A stretch of DNA of 42,661 bases. It comes from Candidatus Saccharimonadota bacterium. GTDB lineage: Bacteria > Patescibacteriota > Saccharimonadia > Saccharimonadales > UBA4665. The position numbers and the translations under genes were made by a program. The notes below the pieces were generated by a model. It had not been told where the DNA came from. It saw nothing but the letters and a program-made list of their open reading frames with translations, and did no database searches. This document shows, piece by piece, positions 7,995 through 15,971 of the stretch. The stretch is from positions 1 through 42,661 of the forward strand of contig JACMPL010000022.1 of NCBI GenBank assembly GCA_014377525.1. The letters run 5' to 3'. Position 1 is the first letter of the stretch. Each line of letters opens with the position of its first letter.

Positions 7995-8771
7995 ATGCCT
8001 TCACTACTGCAGCGTCTCGAATCCCTCAAGCCATTTACCGAACGCGAAGCTTGGAATTTATACCGCGCGGCGGCGCTAGCCGAAGCATTCGGATGGACCG
8101 TTTTAATTATCGGTATCGTGTGGCGAGGGACTAATTTGCCCGGTCACAAAATTGCCGTGCCAATTGCTGGAAATATTCACGGCAGTATATTTTTGATTTA
8201 TTTTGCAGTCCTGATAGCTACCTACAGTAGCTTGGGCTGGTCGCGCCTAAAGTTAATAATCGCAGCGATGGTCGGTGTTCCGCCCTACGGCACGCTAGTA
8301 TTCGAGCAGATCATCGTCCGAATACGTAGCCGAACTATCGGTAACGCCCACTACTTGGTCGAAGCACGAGCCATCATCGAACATAATGGCAAAATTTTAG
8401 CCGTAAAGTCCGCGAGCAGCGTTGATTGGCAGCTGCTAGGCGGTGCAGTATCGTCGACCTCACCGGAACTGGCGCTGACAGCGTTCGTTCGTGCCGCAAC
8501 CGGCATCATTCCTGTTCTTGGACCAGCCCGCTTTATTCACCAATCTGGAACAGGTAACCGTCAAAAGCTAATCTTTTTTTTTACGGTACGAAATGCTGTA
8601 GATTTTAACCAGAGCACCGTAACGAAACAGATGAAACGGGACGCGTTAATCGATCAGATCAAATTTTTAGATACAGACCAATTAGATACAATATCGCCGC
8701 AGGCCATACGTGCCCAGCTCCGACAAATGCAATCATCAGATAAACAAATACCCGTCAAATTTATTGTCTGA
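7995..8771 (+). CDS. DUF3817-like membrane domain fused to a degenerate Nudix domain
   Basis: 258 residues. The first 110 resemble DUF3817 integral membrane proteins: the RAAALAEAFGWTVLIIGIVW helix, then VPIAGNIHGSIFLIYFAVLI and a third hydrophobic segment near 88-107. Residues about 115-250 have the layout of a Nudix domain (VEARAIIEHNGKILAV, then WQLLGGAVSS). The box, however, reads GAVSSTSPELALTAFVRAATGI, in which the REUXEE metal-binding glutamates are gone, so hydrolase activity is unlikely. A ligand-sensing or scaffold role at the membrane is my inference. The C-terminal domain assignment rests on pattern only and should be tested by profile search. Confidence 0.65.
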   Translation: MPSLLQRLESLKPFTEREAWNLYRAAALAEAFGWTVLIIGIVWRGTNLPGHKIAVPIAGNIHGSIFLIYFAVLIATYSSLGWSRLKLIIAAMVGVPPYGTLVFEQIIVRIRSRTIGNAHYLVEARAIIEHNGKILAVKSASSVDWQLLGGAVSSTSPELALTAFVRAATGIIPVLGPARFIHQSGTGNRQKLIFFFTVRNAVDFNQSTVTKQMKRDALIDQIKFLDTDQLDTISPQAIRAQLRQMQSSDKQIPVKFIV

Positions 8772-8827
8772 AGCTTATGCTGTATGACAGCAGCGTGGTA
8801 TAGTAACGTTAACGAATTGACAGGATT

Positions 8828-9337
8828 ATGCTTCAAAAAAAAATGCAAGATGATGTGATGGGCAACGTGCAGCAATGGATTGAGCTATTGACAGCTGGTG
8901 ACTGTGAGCCAGAGGAACGACTTGATTCTATTACGAGAGATGCGGCGGCGATCTTTAGGGTACCAATCGCTATGATTAATTTAGTCGATAAAAATACTAT
9001 CAGGTTCAAATCTAGTGTTGGCCTCAAACAGGGCGCGAGTATCAATCGTTGTGGAGCATTCTGCTCAATTGGCGTGCGCCAAGAAAACTGCTTTAGTATT
9101 GTCGATGCCGTGAATCACGCCGACTACAAAGATTATTCACTTGTCACAGGTCCCCTAAAAATCCGTTCATACATTGGTAAGTCTGTGCATGCTCCCGATG
9201 GCACGAGAATTGGCACACTTTGCTTATTTGACACTAAACCACGTAAATATACCCGTGTAGAAGTGCATGCGCTGTGCGATCTCGCCGAAATGGTTGATTA
9301 TGAAATTCGCGAAATCCTTGGTAACAAATCGTTTTAA
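8828..9337 (+). CDS. GAF domain protein
   Basis: 169-residue soluble protein that is almost entirely one GAF domain (about 25-160), with family features such as ITRDAAAIFRVPIAMINLVD, the NRCGAFCSIGV stretch and IGTLCLFDTKPR. Free-standing GAF proteins of this type bind small ligands or take part in redox sensing or methionine-sulfoxide reduction. The cysteines here (Cys in INRCGAFCSI and later in RQENCF) are worth noting, but the fRMsr active-site pattern is not clearly matched. There is no output domain. An alternative start is ATG 8843. A TATAGT near 8798-8803 is the likely promoter, leaving a short leader. Confidence 0.8.
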   Translation: MLQKKMQDDVMGNVQQWIELLTAGDCEPEERLDSITRDAAAIFRVPIAMINLVDKNTIRFKSSVGLKQGASINRCGAFCSIGVRQENCFSIVDAVNHADYKDYSLVTGPLKIRSYIGKSVHAPDGTRIGTLCLFDTKPRKYTRVEVHALCDLAEMVDYEIREILGNKSF

Positions 9338-9397
9338 AAGGTTTAGTCGTCAGCTGTAAGAAACTTATCAATTTTAGCTAGCCCCCATCCGTTATAC

Positions 9398-9403
9398 TAT
9401 AAT
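9398..9403 (+). promoter_or_regulatory. -10 hexamer TATAAT, 7 nt before GTG 9411
   Basis: A perfect TATAAT overlaps a second TATACT at 9393-9398. It ends 7 nt before GTG 9411, which supports a leaderless GTG start for the exported protein. Confidence 0.5.
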
Positions 9404-9410
9404 CGTATTA

Positions 9411-9878
9411 GTGATTATTTACGGGAAAATACCTAGGGAGGTTATTTTGAAATTATTCGTGGGCGTGGCTTTGGTTGGAATTATTAACTTGTCGGGCGTC
9501 GTCGCTATGGGGGCGGCGTCGGCTGACACGCTCAGTGTACAAGGCGACGTTATCAAGGTGCAGGCGGCAGTGGCCGCTCAAACATACGTTATCGTTGATA
9601 ACACAGGCAAGATCATACAAATCGATAGTAATAATAATCTTGATATCAATCCGGTGGTATATAGCAATAAAGTTCAAGCCGGTAACGAGCGTCCGTTAAC
9701 GGCCGCTGTTGCTCGGCAGTACCGGATCCTCGTGCCGCTTGGCAAAAATCATATCGGTACCTTGTATAAGCAGTCACCCTACAAACTGATGCCGCATGAG
9801 AAATCCGAGGCTCCGATGCTGCAATTTATGCACTTAGTTGGAACTGTATCGCCGCTAAATAATATGTTCGTGCTGTAG
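9411..9878 (+). CDS. Exported hypothetical protein (signal peptide)
   Basis: The N-terminus is a classic export signal: hydrophobic core LFVGVALVGIINLSGVVAMG with a cleavage site after ASA (before DTLSV). The mature part of about 115 residues is beta-rich, with VIVDNTGKIIQIDSNNN and YRILVPLGKNHIGTLYK, and has no recognised motif. Two starts are possible in the same frame: GTG 9411, placed 7 nt after TATAAT, and TTG 9447, placed 6 nt after a strong GGGAGG (9435-9440). Both give a working signal peptide. It ends 3 bp before the following oxidoreductase, so the two are probably co-transcribed. Confidence 0.7.
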   Translation: MIIYGKIPREVILKLFVGVALVGIINLSGVVAMGAASADTLSVQGDVIKVQAAVAAQTYVIVDNTGKIIQIDSNNNLDINPVVYSNKVQAGNERPLTAAVARQYRILVPLGKNHIGTLYKQSPYKLMPHEKSEAPMLQFMHLVGTVSPLNNMFVL

Positions 9879-9881
9879 CAC

Positions 9882-10550
9882 ATGAGTTCTAATACTGCGA
9901 AGGAGGCTATCCTCGTCATCGGTGCCAGTGGCCGCATCGGAGAGTTAATCGTGCGTAGCGCCATAGACGCTGGATACCGTGTGGTAGCTTTAGTCCGCGA
10001 CGCGTCTAGAATAACCCCTTTGAAGAACCTTGAGATTACCGTGGGTGATCCTATGGATCCGGCAGTAATCTTGCAATCAGTCCATGGTGTCCAAGCCGTG
10101 GTTGTCGCACTAGCCAGCGGCCGTAGTAGCGACGCACCTTGGGCAAAATCAGTTGGCCCAAAAAATTTATTAGAACTTACTACTAAGCATTTACTGGCGG
10201 CTGGCGCTAGCCGCATTGTGGTAGTATCGGCGGCCGGTGTAGGCGATTCGCGAGCCAAAGCCCCCAGGATTATCAATTTTTTGGCGCAGCATACCGATCT
10301 ATCCATCGGTTTTAACGACCACGACCGCGCCGATCAGCTTCTAGTTGCTAGCAATTGTAATTATACGATCATCCGCCCAACTGGCCTGACGAACAAGGTA
10401 AGTTTAAATTCTACACTTATATGCACCGTAGCTGATACGGTCAAGCCACAAGCCTGGATTAGCCGCAACCAAGTTGCTCGGTTCGCACTAGATGCGCTGA
10501 ACACTACAAAATATGATCGTAGGACTGTGATAATTTCAGACCAAAACTAA
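9882..10550 (+). CDS. NAD(P)-binding oxidoreductase, atypical SDR/NmrA-like
   Basis: 222 residues with an N-terminal Rossmann motif VIGASGRIGELIV (GxxGxxG), a second strand VVALVRD with the dinucleotide-recognising Arg typical of NADPH users, the central VVVVSAAGVGDS and the late NYTIIRPTGLTN, a hallmark of atypical SDRs of the NmrA/BVR-B type. It lacks a classical YxxxK pair. Such proteins act as flavin/quinone reductases or redox sensors; the proximity to FMN_bind and ApbE makes a flavin link attractive but unproven. It begins 4 nt after the previous stop, suggesting coupling. A GCGAAGGAGG within the first codons is inside the gene, so it does not define this start. Confidence 0.82.
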   Translation: MSSNTAKEAILVIGASGRIGELIVRSAIDAGYRVVALVRDASRITPLKNLEITVGDPMDPAVILQSVHGVQAVVVALASGRSSDAPWAKSVGPKNLLELTTKHLLAAGASRIVVVSAAGVGDSRAKAPRIINFLAQHTDLSIGFNDHDRADQLLVASNCNYTIIRPTGLTNKVSLNSTLICTVADTVKPQAWISRNQVARFALDALNTTKYDRRTVIISDQN

Positions 10551-10623
10551 AGCTATTCTGAAGATACTACAAATGCATGGTAAGTAAAATTTGATTTTAG
10601 TACTTACATTACTTAAGTACTGA

Positions 10624-10629
10624 TATACT
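10624..10629 (+). promoter_or_regulatory. Extended -10 TGaTATACT, 6 nt before ATG 10636
   Basis: TATACT preceded by TGA (extended -10) ends 6 nt before the FMN_bind start. Confidence 0.55.
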
Positions 10630-10635
10630 GTAATA

Positions 10636-11085
10636 ATGGAAAAGAAAACCTTTTTAAGCGGTGTCGCAGCCTTCGGCGTTGTCGGGCTAGCCATTACCGG
10701 TTTCGTTGTTGCTAGCAACAGTAAATCCGGCAGCTCCAGCAGTGTAGCTAGCAGTACGGCTCAGACCAAAATTGCGGCTGTGCCAACATCGTTTAAGGAC
10801 GGCAACTACACGGCAACCGGTCAATATAACTCGCCGGACGGTGTTGAAAAAATCGATGTCACGATAGTTGTCGCAAATAATATGATCACGGACACGACCG
10901 CTAAGCCGCAGCCGGCATCATATACCTCGATGCGCTACCAAGGCTGGTTCCTCGATGCTTACAAAACTATGGTTGTCGGCAAAAAATTATCTAGTATTAA
11001 ACTCGGTAACGTATCTGGTTCATCATTGACACCAATAGGCTACGACGATGCCATCACTCAGATCCAGCAACAAGCAAAAGCCTAG
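10636..11085 (+). CDS. Membrane-anchored FMN-binding domain protein (flavinylated carrier)
   Basis: 149 residues: an N-terminal anchor or signal (FLSGVAAFGVVGLAITGFVV), a Ser-rich linker, then an FMN_bind domain from about 50 (FKDGNYTATGQYNSPDGVEK) to the end. In this family FMN is attached by a phosphoester to the last Ser/Thr of an SGAT-like motif. Here the C-terminal VSGSSLTPIGYDDAI supplies SGSSLT, so the Thr is the probable acceptor. The protein should hold its flavin outside the membrane and act in extracytosolic electron transfer. ApbE, the enzyme that attaches the flavin, overlaps its 3' end by 38 bp in another frame, strong evidence that they work together. Confidence 0.88.
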   Translation: MEKKTFLSGVAAFGVVGLAITGFVVASNSKSGSSSSVASSTAQTKIAAVPTSFKDGNYTATGQYNSPDGVEKIDVTIVVANNMITDTTAKPQPASYTSMRYQGWFLDAYKTMVVGKKLSSIKLGNVSGSSLTPIGYDDAITQIQQQAKA

Positions 11086-11977
11086 CATAACGCTTTCATT
11101 CGAAGCGATTGGTACCGTTTGGCGAATAAACTACATCGGTGAGGAATCACATGCTAACAACATAGCGAGCTTAATAAGTGCTCGTATAGTTATATTTGAT
11201 AAAAACTATTCGCGGTTCCGAACTGACTCTCTAATTACGCAGTTTAGCCGACAGCAGCGACCGATGACTCCAATTTTTACAACGATGCCAGCCGACTTTG
11301 ACGTTATGATACGATTTTATCGCCAACTATACGACGTATCTGACGGTCTCGTGACTCCACTGATTGGCACGGCACTTGATGACGCCGGATATGACACCGC
11401 CTACAGCTTTCAGCCACGAACCATACGAGCGACGCCGGCTTGGGATAATGCCATGACATATCACCGCGGTAGCTTGACTATCAAACAACCCATCCTGCTC
11501 GATTTCGGTGCCGCCGGTAAGGGCTACTTGGTCGATATCCTAGCGGACTTACTTACACAACAAAGTATTACGACGTTTACGATTGATGCTGGTGGCGACA
11601 TCCGGCATCAATCGGCAACCCCTAACTATATTGGCCTCGAAGATCCATCAGACGTAACGAAAGTCATTGGACTGGCCGAACTCAAGAACGCCAGTATATG
11701 CGGGTCAGCTGGCAATCGTCGAGCCTGGAAAGGTTACAACCACATCTTAAATCCTGACACTAAATTATCGCCGGTCAACATCAGCGCCGTATGGGTAATC
11801 GCAGAGACGACCATGATTGCTGACGGTTTAGCTACCGCGTTATCTTTTGTAGAGCCATGTCGATTAGCCGACTTTAGGTTTGAATATCTACTGATTCGAT
11901 CTGACGGTAGCCGCCAATCATCGCCCAATTTTCCGGTTCGTTTTTTTGACACGCCCATGGTTTATGAGCTTAAGTAA
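11048..11977 (+). CDS. apbE: FAD:protein FMN transferase ApbE
   Basis: Transfers FMN from FAD to a Ser/Thr of FMN_bind proteins using Mg2+. In 309 residues it shows the ApbE landmarks: FEAIGTVWRINYIG near the N-terminus, LDFGAAGKGYLVDILADLL (the DxGGxxKGxxxD region), TIDAGGDIRH, a variant of the GxxRR segment (CGSAGNRRAWKGYNHILNP) and ETTMIADGLATALSF with the metal-binding Asp. ATG 11048 lies inside the preceding FMN_bind gene, so the two are co-expressed. No signal peptide or lipobox is visible, whereas many ApbE proteins are exported. Flavin attachment may therefore happen in the cytosol, or export may use another route. Confidence 0.9.
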   Translation: MPSLRSSNKQKPSITLSFEAIGTVWRINYIGEESHANNIASLISARIVIFDKNYSRFRTDSLITQFSRQQRPMTPIFTTMPADFDVMIRFYRQLYDVSDGLVTPLIGTALDDAGYDTAYSFQPRTIRATPAWDNAMTYHRGSLTIKQPILLDFGAAGKGYLVDILADLLTQQSITTFTIDAGGDIRHQSATPNYIGLEDPSDVTKVIGLAELKNASICGSAGNRRAWKGYNHILNPDTKLSPVNISAVWVIAETTMIADGLATALSFVEPCRLADFRFEYLLIRSDGSRQSSPNFPVRFFDTPMVYELK

Positions 11978-12064
11978 TATAACTACGTAAGATTTTTAAT
12001 CGTAGTTGCGAGTATGTATCGCTATAGTAGGTATTAGTAATATCTACTATAGTAAGGAGATCGC

Positions 12065-12835
12065 ATGTCCACACAACAAGAAAAAGCCACACTATTTACC
12101 AGCCTCCACATTCCGGGCAATCCCGTAATCATATATAACGGTTGGGACGCTGGCAGTATTAAAGTAATTGCCAGTAGCGGCGCCAAGGTGGTCGGTACAG
12201 GAGGCCATGGCGTCGCCGAATCACTTGGCTATGAAGATGGTGAGAATATGCCGATCGACGCTTTGATGGAGAACACCCGAAGGATCGTTGCGACCACCGA
12301 TTTGCCGGTAACTATCGATATCGATGGTGGTTACGGCGAAAGCCCGATGGAAGTCAGCGCGACTGTTACCAAGGCGATTGAAGCCGGTGCCGTTGGCATT
12401 AATTTCGAAGATCAGAATGTCGGTGGCGAGGGTGTCCATGAAACCGTCGTACAAGCCGCTCGCATTATGGCTGCCCGTAAAACTGCAGACGATGCTCAGG
12501 TGCCCCTATTCATTAATTCCCGCACTGATATTTTCCGCCTTGCCTCAGACCCGAGTGAACATGCTGGATTGCTCGCCGAAGCCGTTGAGCGAGCTACCGC
12601 TTACAGATAAGCTGGCGCAAGCGGCTTTTTTGCGCCAGGACTTACCGATCTTGATCTTATTAGACAACTATGCGAAGCCTCACCATTACCAGTTAACATA
12701 CTAAAAATTCCGGGATCGCCGACGCACAACGAACTAGCCGCAGCCGGCGTCGCCCGCATTAGTTACGGTCCATTTCCATGGCTCGCAATGCTTGCATGGC
12801 TTAAAGTGCAGGCCAGCGAAGCGTACAACAGCTAA
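12065..12835 (+). pseudogene. Isocitrate lyase/PEP mutase-family protein interrupted by an in-frame TAA
   Basis: The first 181 codons encode an ICL/PEPM-type TIM barrel: NPVIIYNGWDAGSIKVIAS, the Mg-binding VTIDIDGGYGE, GAVGINFEDQN and FINSRTDIF. TAA 12608-12610 follows ATAYR, and the frame then continues with the exact family sequence (AGASGFFAPGLTDLDLIRQL, then SYGPFPWLAMLAWL) to TAA 12833-12835. The total of about 256 codons is normal. GAA or AAA to TAA would explain it. A 9-bp inverted repeat (12612-12620 with 12630-12638) begins 1 nt after the stop. AAGGAGAT lies 4 nt before ATG 12065. Uninterrupted homologues act on C-C or C-P bonds of 2-oxo acids. Confidence 0.88.
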
Positions 12836-12849
12836 GTGCAGCGCTAATA

Positions 12850-12919
12850 ATTCGAAAGTAGCTCGTACAATCCCAGGTTTCCCATCCGGGATCTAAAAGC
12901 TAACCATTAGATGATCGCA
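12850..12919 (-). tRNA. tRNA-like remnant (tRNA-Gly-like 5' half), probably not functional
   Basis: Read on the minus strand from 12918, GCGATCATCTAATGGTTAG looks like the acceptor and D-arm of a glycine tRNA. Past the D-arm a CCC triplet sits near the anticodon position, but the flanking stem does not pair; the sequence instead forms a different hairpin (ATCCCGG with CCTGGGAT). No 3' acceptor strand GATCGC follows where it should. I read it as a decayed or truncated tRNA. It could also be a chance likeness. Confidence 0.35.
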
Positions 12920-12974
12920 CAGACAAAAATAAGTAGTAAACTAGCGGCGCTTTAGTGCACTACAGTGCGAATTG

Positions 12975-14633
12975 TTACTGTCCGATTGGAATTGTCTCGC
13001 CGCCGAGTTTGCTAGCAAAGAAGCTGTCGTGTGAAATATAAATAACTGCGCCGTTATAATCCTTGAGAGCGTTTTCGAGCTCTTCAATACTAGGTAGATC
13101 TAGGTGGTTAGTCGGTTCGTCCAATATTAAGATTTCCGGGTCACCAGCTAGCATACGAATCAGCTGGAAACGAGCTTTCTGGCCACCGCTGAGACGCTCG
13201 ATCGGCGTGTCGCCATCGGTTACCGGGTTGAACAGATAGTCGCCCAGTAGCTGCTTAACGCGTTGTTCACTAACCGGTAAGTCTTTATCGACGAACACCT
13301 GTTCGATCGCTTGGCCAAGCGTCATCGGAATATATTTGGCAGCAATTTCCTGCTCGTATAAACCCAACCGAATATCGCGGTCAACCATCAGATGGCCGGA
13401 GAAACGTTGTGACGGTGCTTGGATGTCGTTGACTTTAGCCATGATAGCTTGGACCAGGGTCGTTTTACCGGCACCGTTGCGGCCATGCAAACGTAATCGT
13501 TCACCTTCAGCCAGGGAGAAATTGATATCTCCGAATAGCGGCTTATCGTCGTAACCGAGACTGAGCTTTTCGGCCTTAACGAGCATTCGTGATGTCTTGG
13601 AGTCGCTACTACGAGTCGTGAGCTTAATATTAACTGCCTTATATTTTTCGTAAGCCGCAGTCATTTTTTCGTTGAGATCGCCAGCTGAATCCTGATCAAT
13701 CCAGAATGATGGCTGCTCGGCAGTACTTAACCGAGCCAACTCTTTGGAAGCTTTTTGTTCCTGAGATTTAAAGCGTTTGATCGTGCCCGGGTCACGGGCT
13801 TTTTCCTTCATACGACGGAACCGAATAACATCTTCACGGAGGTTGCTAATCCGGCGTTGGACGAGATCGTATTCGTTGACCTGTGAAGTGATTTGATTTT
13901 TATTGATCCGTAAATATGCTCCATAATTGCCCTTGAACGGGAAGGCGCGGCCATCGCGAATTTCGATGATTCGGTCGACCTCTTGCAGAACGTCACGGTC
14001 ATGGGTGATGACCAGTACAGCTTCGCCTGCGGCCTTAAGCCAACGCACGAACGCTTGTTTGGCGACGTAGTCCATGTGGTTTGTTGGCTCATCGATAAGA
14101 GCAATATCGCCCCGGCTGCGCTGTACTTTGATAAGCTCGATCATACGCTTTTGTCCACCACTTAATTCACCAACGGTACCATGTAGTTTTTTAGGGTCAA
14201 GTTGGTAACTTTCAAAGGCTTGAGAAATTTCATCTTCGATCTCAAAGTAACCGAGGTGATTGAACCGCTCGAGCGCTTCGGAATACACTTCGATTTTACG
14301 AGTATTACTGCCCATAAGCTCGGGATAAGTGTCCATAATGTGCGCTAACTTAGCGTACTCAGGTAAGTCCCCTTGGATATACTCCAACACTGTTTTGTGT
14401 TCATGACCGTGGTGCTCTTGGCGGGAAAATATAACGACACTACCACGCTTAAGGTTAATTTCGCCTTGAAAATCACTATCGTCGCCAGTAACCATGCCAA
14501 ACAGTGTTGATTTACCGGTTCCATTGCGACCAATTAGACCGACTTTTTCGCCTTCTTGAATGTCGAAGTTGAGATCGGTGTAGAGGATTTTATCACCAAA
14601 AGATTTTTCGGTTAGTTTTACAGAAAGGATCAT
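12975..14633 (-). CDS. ABC-F family ATPase (ribosome-associated)
   Basis: 552 residues with two ABC domains and no membrane segment, the ABC-F architecture. NBD1: Walker A GRNGTGKST, signature LSGGQKR, Walker B IALIDEPTNHMD. A charged linker (about 245-300, with RRMKEKARDPGTIKRFKSQE) corresponds to the interdomain P-site tRNA interaction motif. NBD2: Walker A GRNGAGKTT, signature LSGGQKAR, Walker B ILILDEPTNHLD. ABC-F proteins bind the ribosomal E site to rescue or tune translation, and some protect against antibiotics; which applies here cannot be told. There is no EttA-like long arm. A -10 element 8 nt upstream implies a near-leaderless mRNA. Confidence 0.93.
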   Translation of the reverse strand: MILSVKLTEKSFGDKILYTDLNFDIQEGEKVGLIGRNGTGKSTLFGMVTGDDSDFQGEINLKRGSVVIFSRQEHHGHEHKTVLEYIQGDLPEYAKLAHIMDTYPELMGSNTRKIEVYSEALERFNHLGYFEIEDEISQAFESYQLDPKKLHGTVGELSGGQKRMIELIKVQRSRGDIALIDEPTNHMDYVAKQAFVRWLKAAGEAVLVITHDRDVLQEVDRIIEIRDGRAFPFKGNYGAYLRINKNQITSQVNEYDLVQRRISNLREDVIRFRRMKEKARDPGTIKRFKSQEQKASKELARLSTAEQPSFWIDQDSAGDLNEKMTAAYEKYKAVNIKLTTRSSDSKTSRMLVKAEKLSLGYDDKPLFGDINFSLAEGERLRLHGRNGAGKTTLVQAIMAKVNDIQAPSQRFSGHLMVDRDIRLGLYEQEIAAKYIPMTLGQAIEQVFVDKDLPVSEQRVKQLLGDYLFNPVTDGDTPIERLSGGQKARFQLIRMLAGDPEILILDEPTNHLDLPSIEELENALKDYNGAVIYISHDSFFASKLGGETIPIGQ

Positions 14634-14641
14634 AGCTTCCT

Positions 14642-14647
14642 ATTATA
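14642..14647 (-). promoter_or_regulatory. -10 hexamer TATAAT, 8 nt before ATG 14633
   Basis: A perfect consensus hexamer on the minus strand, separated from the ABC-F start by 8 nt (14634-14641). Confidence 0.6.
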
Positions 14648-14704
14648 ACAGAGGTCGCTAATATGGACGTATTGAAATAACGATTTCGTAATAGTGCTGC
14701 TAAA

Positions 14705-15862
14705 TTAGGCGATTAGCCCAAGCAGGCGCATAGCTTGGCTGAACACATCGCAGTCCCTAATCGGTCCGTCATTATGTGCCGCAAATTCTTCAAGAGCATG
14801 GATTATACGGTGCGTATCGAGGTCATCATCGAGAGCGATCTGCAGCTCATTGAGCAAGCTTTGTGCACTAACGGGGGAACATATCGAGCCAGCAATCTGC
14901 AGGCGGGTCCACAGTTCATCAGCGTGATCTAAAAATTCTGGCTGCCATTCGCCGCCAGTGCGGTAGTGGTAGCGCATCAGCGCCAAACGAATAACGGCTG
15001 GTTCGTACGTCGTTAGCAAATCTTTAGCAAACACTAAGTTACCAAGCGATTTACTCATTTTTTCACCAGCATACAGCAACGGCGCGATGTGCATCCAGTG
15101 ACGAGCCATTTGAGCCTGGCCTAAACCGATGCTTTGAGCAATCTCACACTCGTGATGCGGGAAAATTAAGTCGTCGCCACCACCATGCAAGTCAAATGGT
15201 GTGCCAAGATTAGCTTCGGCCATAACAGTACACTCTATATGCCAGCCCGGACGACCGCGACCAATGACACTATCCCAGGCGGCCGGGTCGTTTAAATCGC
15301 TGATACCACGCCATAGAAGAAAGTCGAGCGGCGAGCGTTTGCCGAGACGCATTGGGTCGCCGCCTCGGACAGCCATGAAATTATGTAAGAGTCGGTCAGA
15401 GAATCCGCTAAATGATCCAAAACTAGCAAGCTTTGTCGTGTCGAAGTAAATATCCTCGTCTAATTTATAGCCGTAGTTGTTGTCCACGAGTGTTTTGACA
15501 GCTGCAGCCATCTCGCCGATATATTCGCTGGCTTTTGGCTCGGCGTAGGCCGGTCGCAAATTAAGTTGCCGCAGAACTTTTTGAAATAATTCTGTCTCTT
15601 GAGCGGCAAGATCACGGTAGTCTACGCCAAGCTCAGCCGCTTTTTTATAAATTGGCTCGTCAACGTCAGTAATGTTACGAACTAGCCTGACTTCAAGACC
15701 GGTATCTTCCAGCCGGCGTTGCAATAAATCATATGTCATAAAAGTCAGGATATGGCCGAGATGCGCTGAATCGTATGGAGTGATTCCACAAGTGTAGATG
15801 CTAGCCACTCCGGTTGGAGTGAAATCGATATATTGCTTCTGAGCTGTGTCAAATAATCTCAC
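14705..15862 (-). CDS. MshC-like cysteine ligase (cysteinyl-tRNA synthetase superfamily)
   Basis: 385-residue class I synthetase-fold enzyme that activates cysteine with ATP. The zinc ligands are in place (Cys25 in YTCGITPYD, Cys in GWHIECTVM, His/Glu in FPHHECE), as is KMSKS (GEKMSKSLGN). Several features match MshC, which joins cysteine to GlcN-inositol in mycothiol synthesis, better than CysS: CGITPYDSAHLGH instead of CGPTVYDYAHIGN, the insertion RGGDPMRLGKRSPLDFLLWR, GNLVFAKDLL, and an end straight after the DDDLDT helix with no anticodon-binding tail (CysS is about 460). EIAQS after the zinc site is more CysS-like. The GTG start at 15862 lies 8 nt after TATAAT. If no other CysS exists in the genome, it could charge tRNA-Cys. 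Confidence 0.82.
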   Translation of the reverse strand: MRLFDTAQKQYIDFTPTGVASIYTCGITPYDSAHLGHILTFMTYDLLQRRLEDTGLEVRLVRNITDVDEPIYKKAAELGVDYRDLAAQETELFQKVLRQLNLRPAYAEPKASEYIGEMAAAVKTLVDNNYGYKLDEDIYFDTTKLASFGSFSGFSDRLLHNFMAVRGGDPMRLGKRSPLDFLLWRGISDLNDPAAWDSVIGRGRPGWHIECTVMAEANLGTPFDLHGGGDDLIFPHHECEIAQSIGLGQAQMARHWMHIAPLLYAGEKMSKSLGNLVFAKDLLTTYEPAVIRLALMRYHYRTGGEWQPEFLDHADELWTRLQIAGSICSPVSAQSLLNELQIALDDDLDTHRIIHALEEFAAHNDGPIRDCDVFSQAMRLLGLIA

Positions 15863-15870
15863 AGTAGAAA

Positions 15871-15876
15871 ATTATA
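15871..15876 (-). promoter_or_regulatory. -10 hexamer TATAAT, 8 nt before GTG 15862
   Basis: A consensus hexamer on the minus strand; the 8-nt spacing fixes GTG 15862 as the start of the ligase. Confidence 0.6.
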
Positions 15877-15959
15877 CGCTACTTAGTACGTAAAGTCTGA
15901 AATATTTCAAGCAGCAACGTTTAGCAGGCATAGATTGCAAAAATGGTCTTAGGGAGTGC

Positions 15960-15965
15960 TAGAAT
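15960..15965 (+). promoter_or_regulatory. Extended -10 TGcTAGAAT, 6 nt before ATG 15972
   Basis: TAGAAT preceded by TGC ends 6 nt before the PIG-L start, divergent from the ligase promoter 84 bp away. Confidence 0.55.
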
Positions 15966-15971
15966 GTTAGT

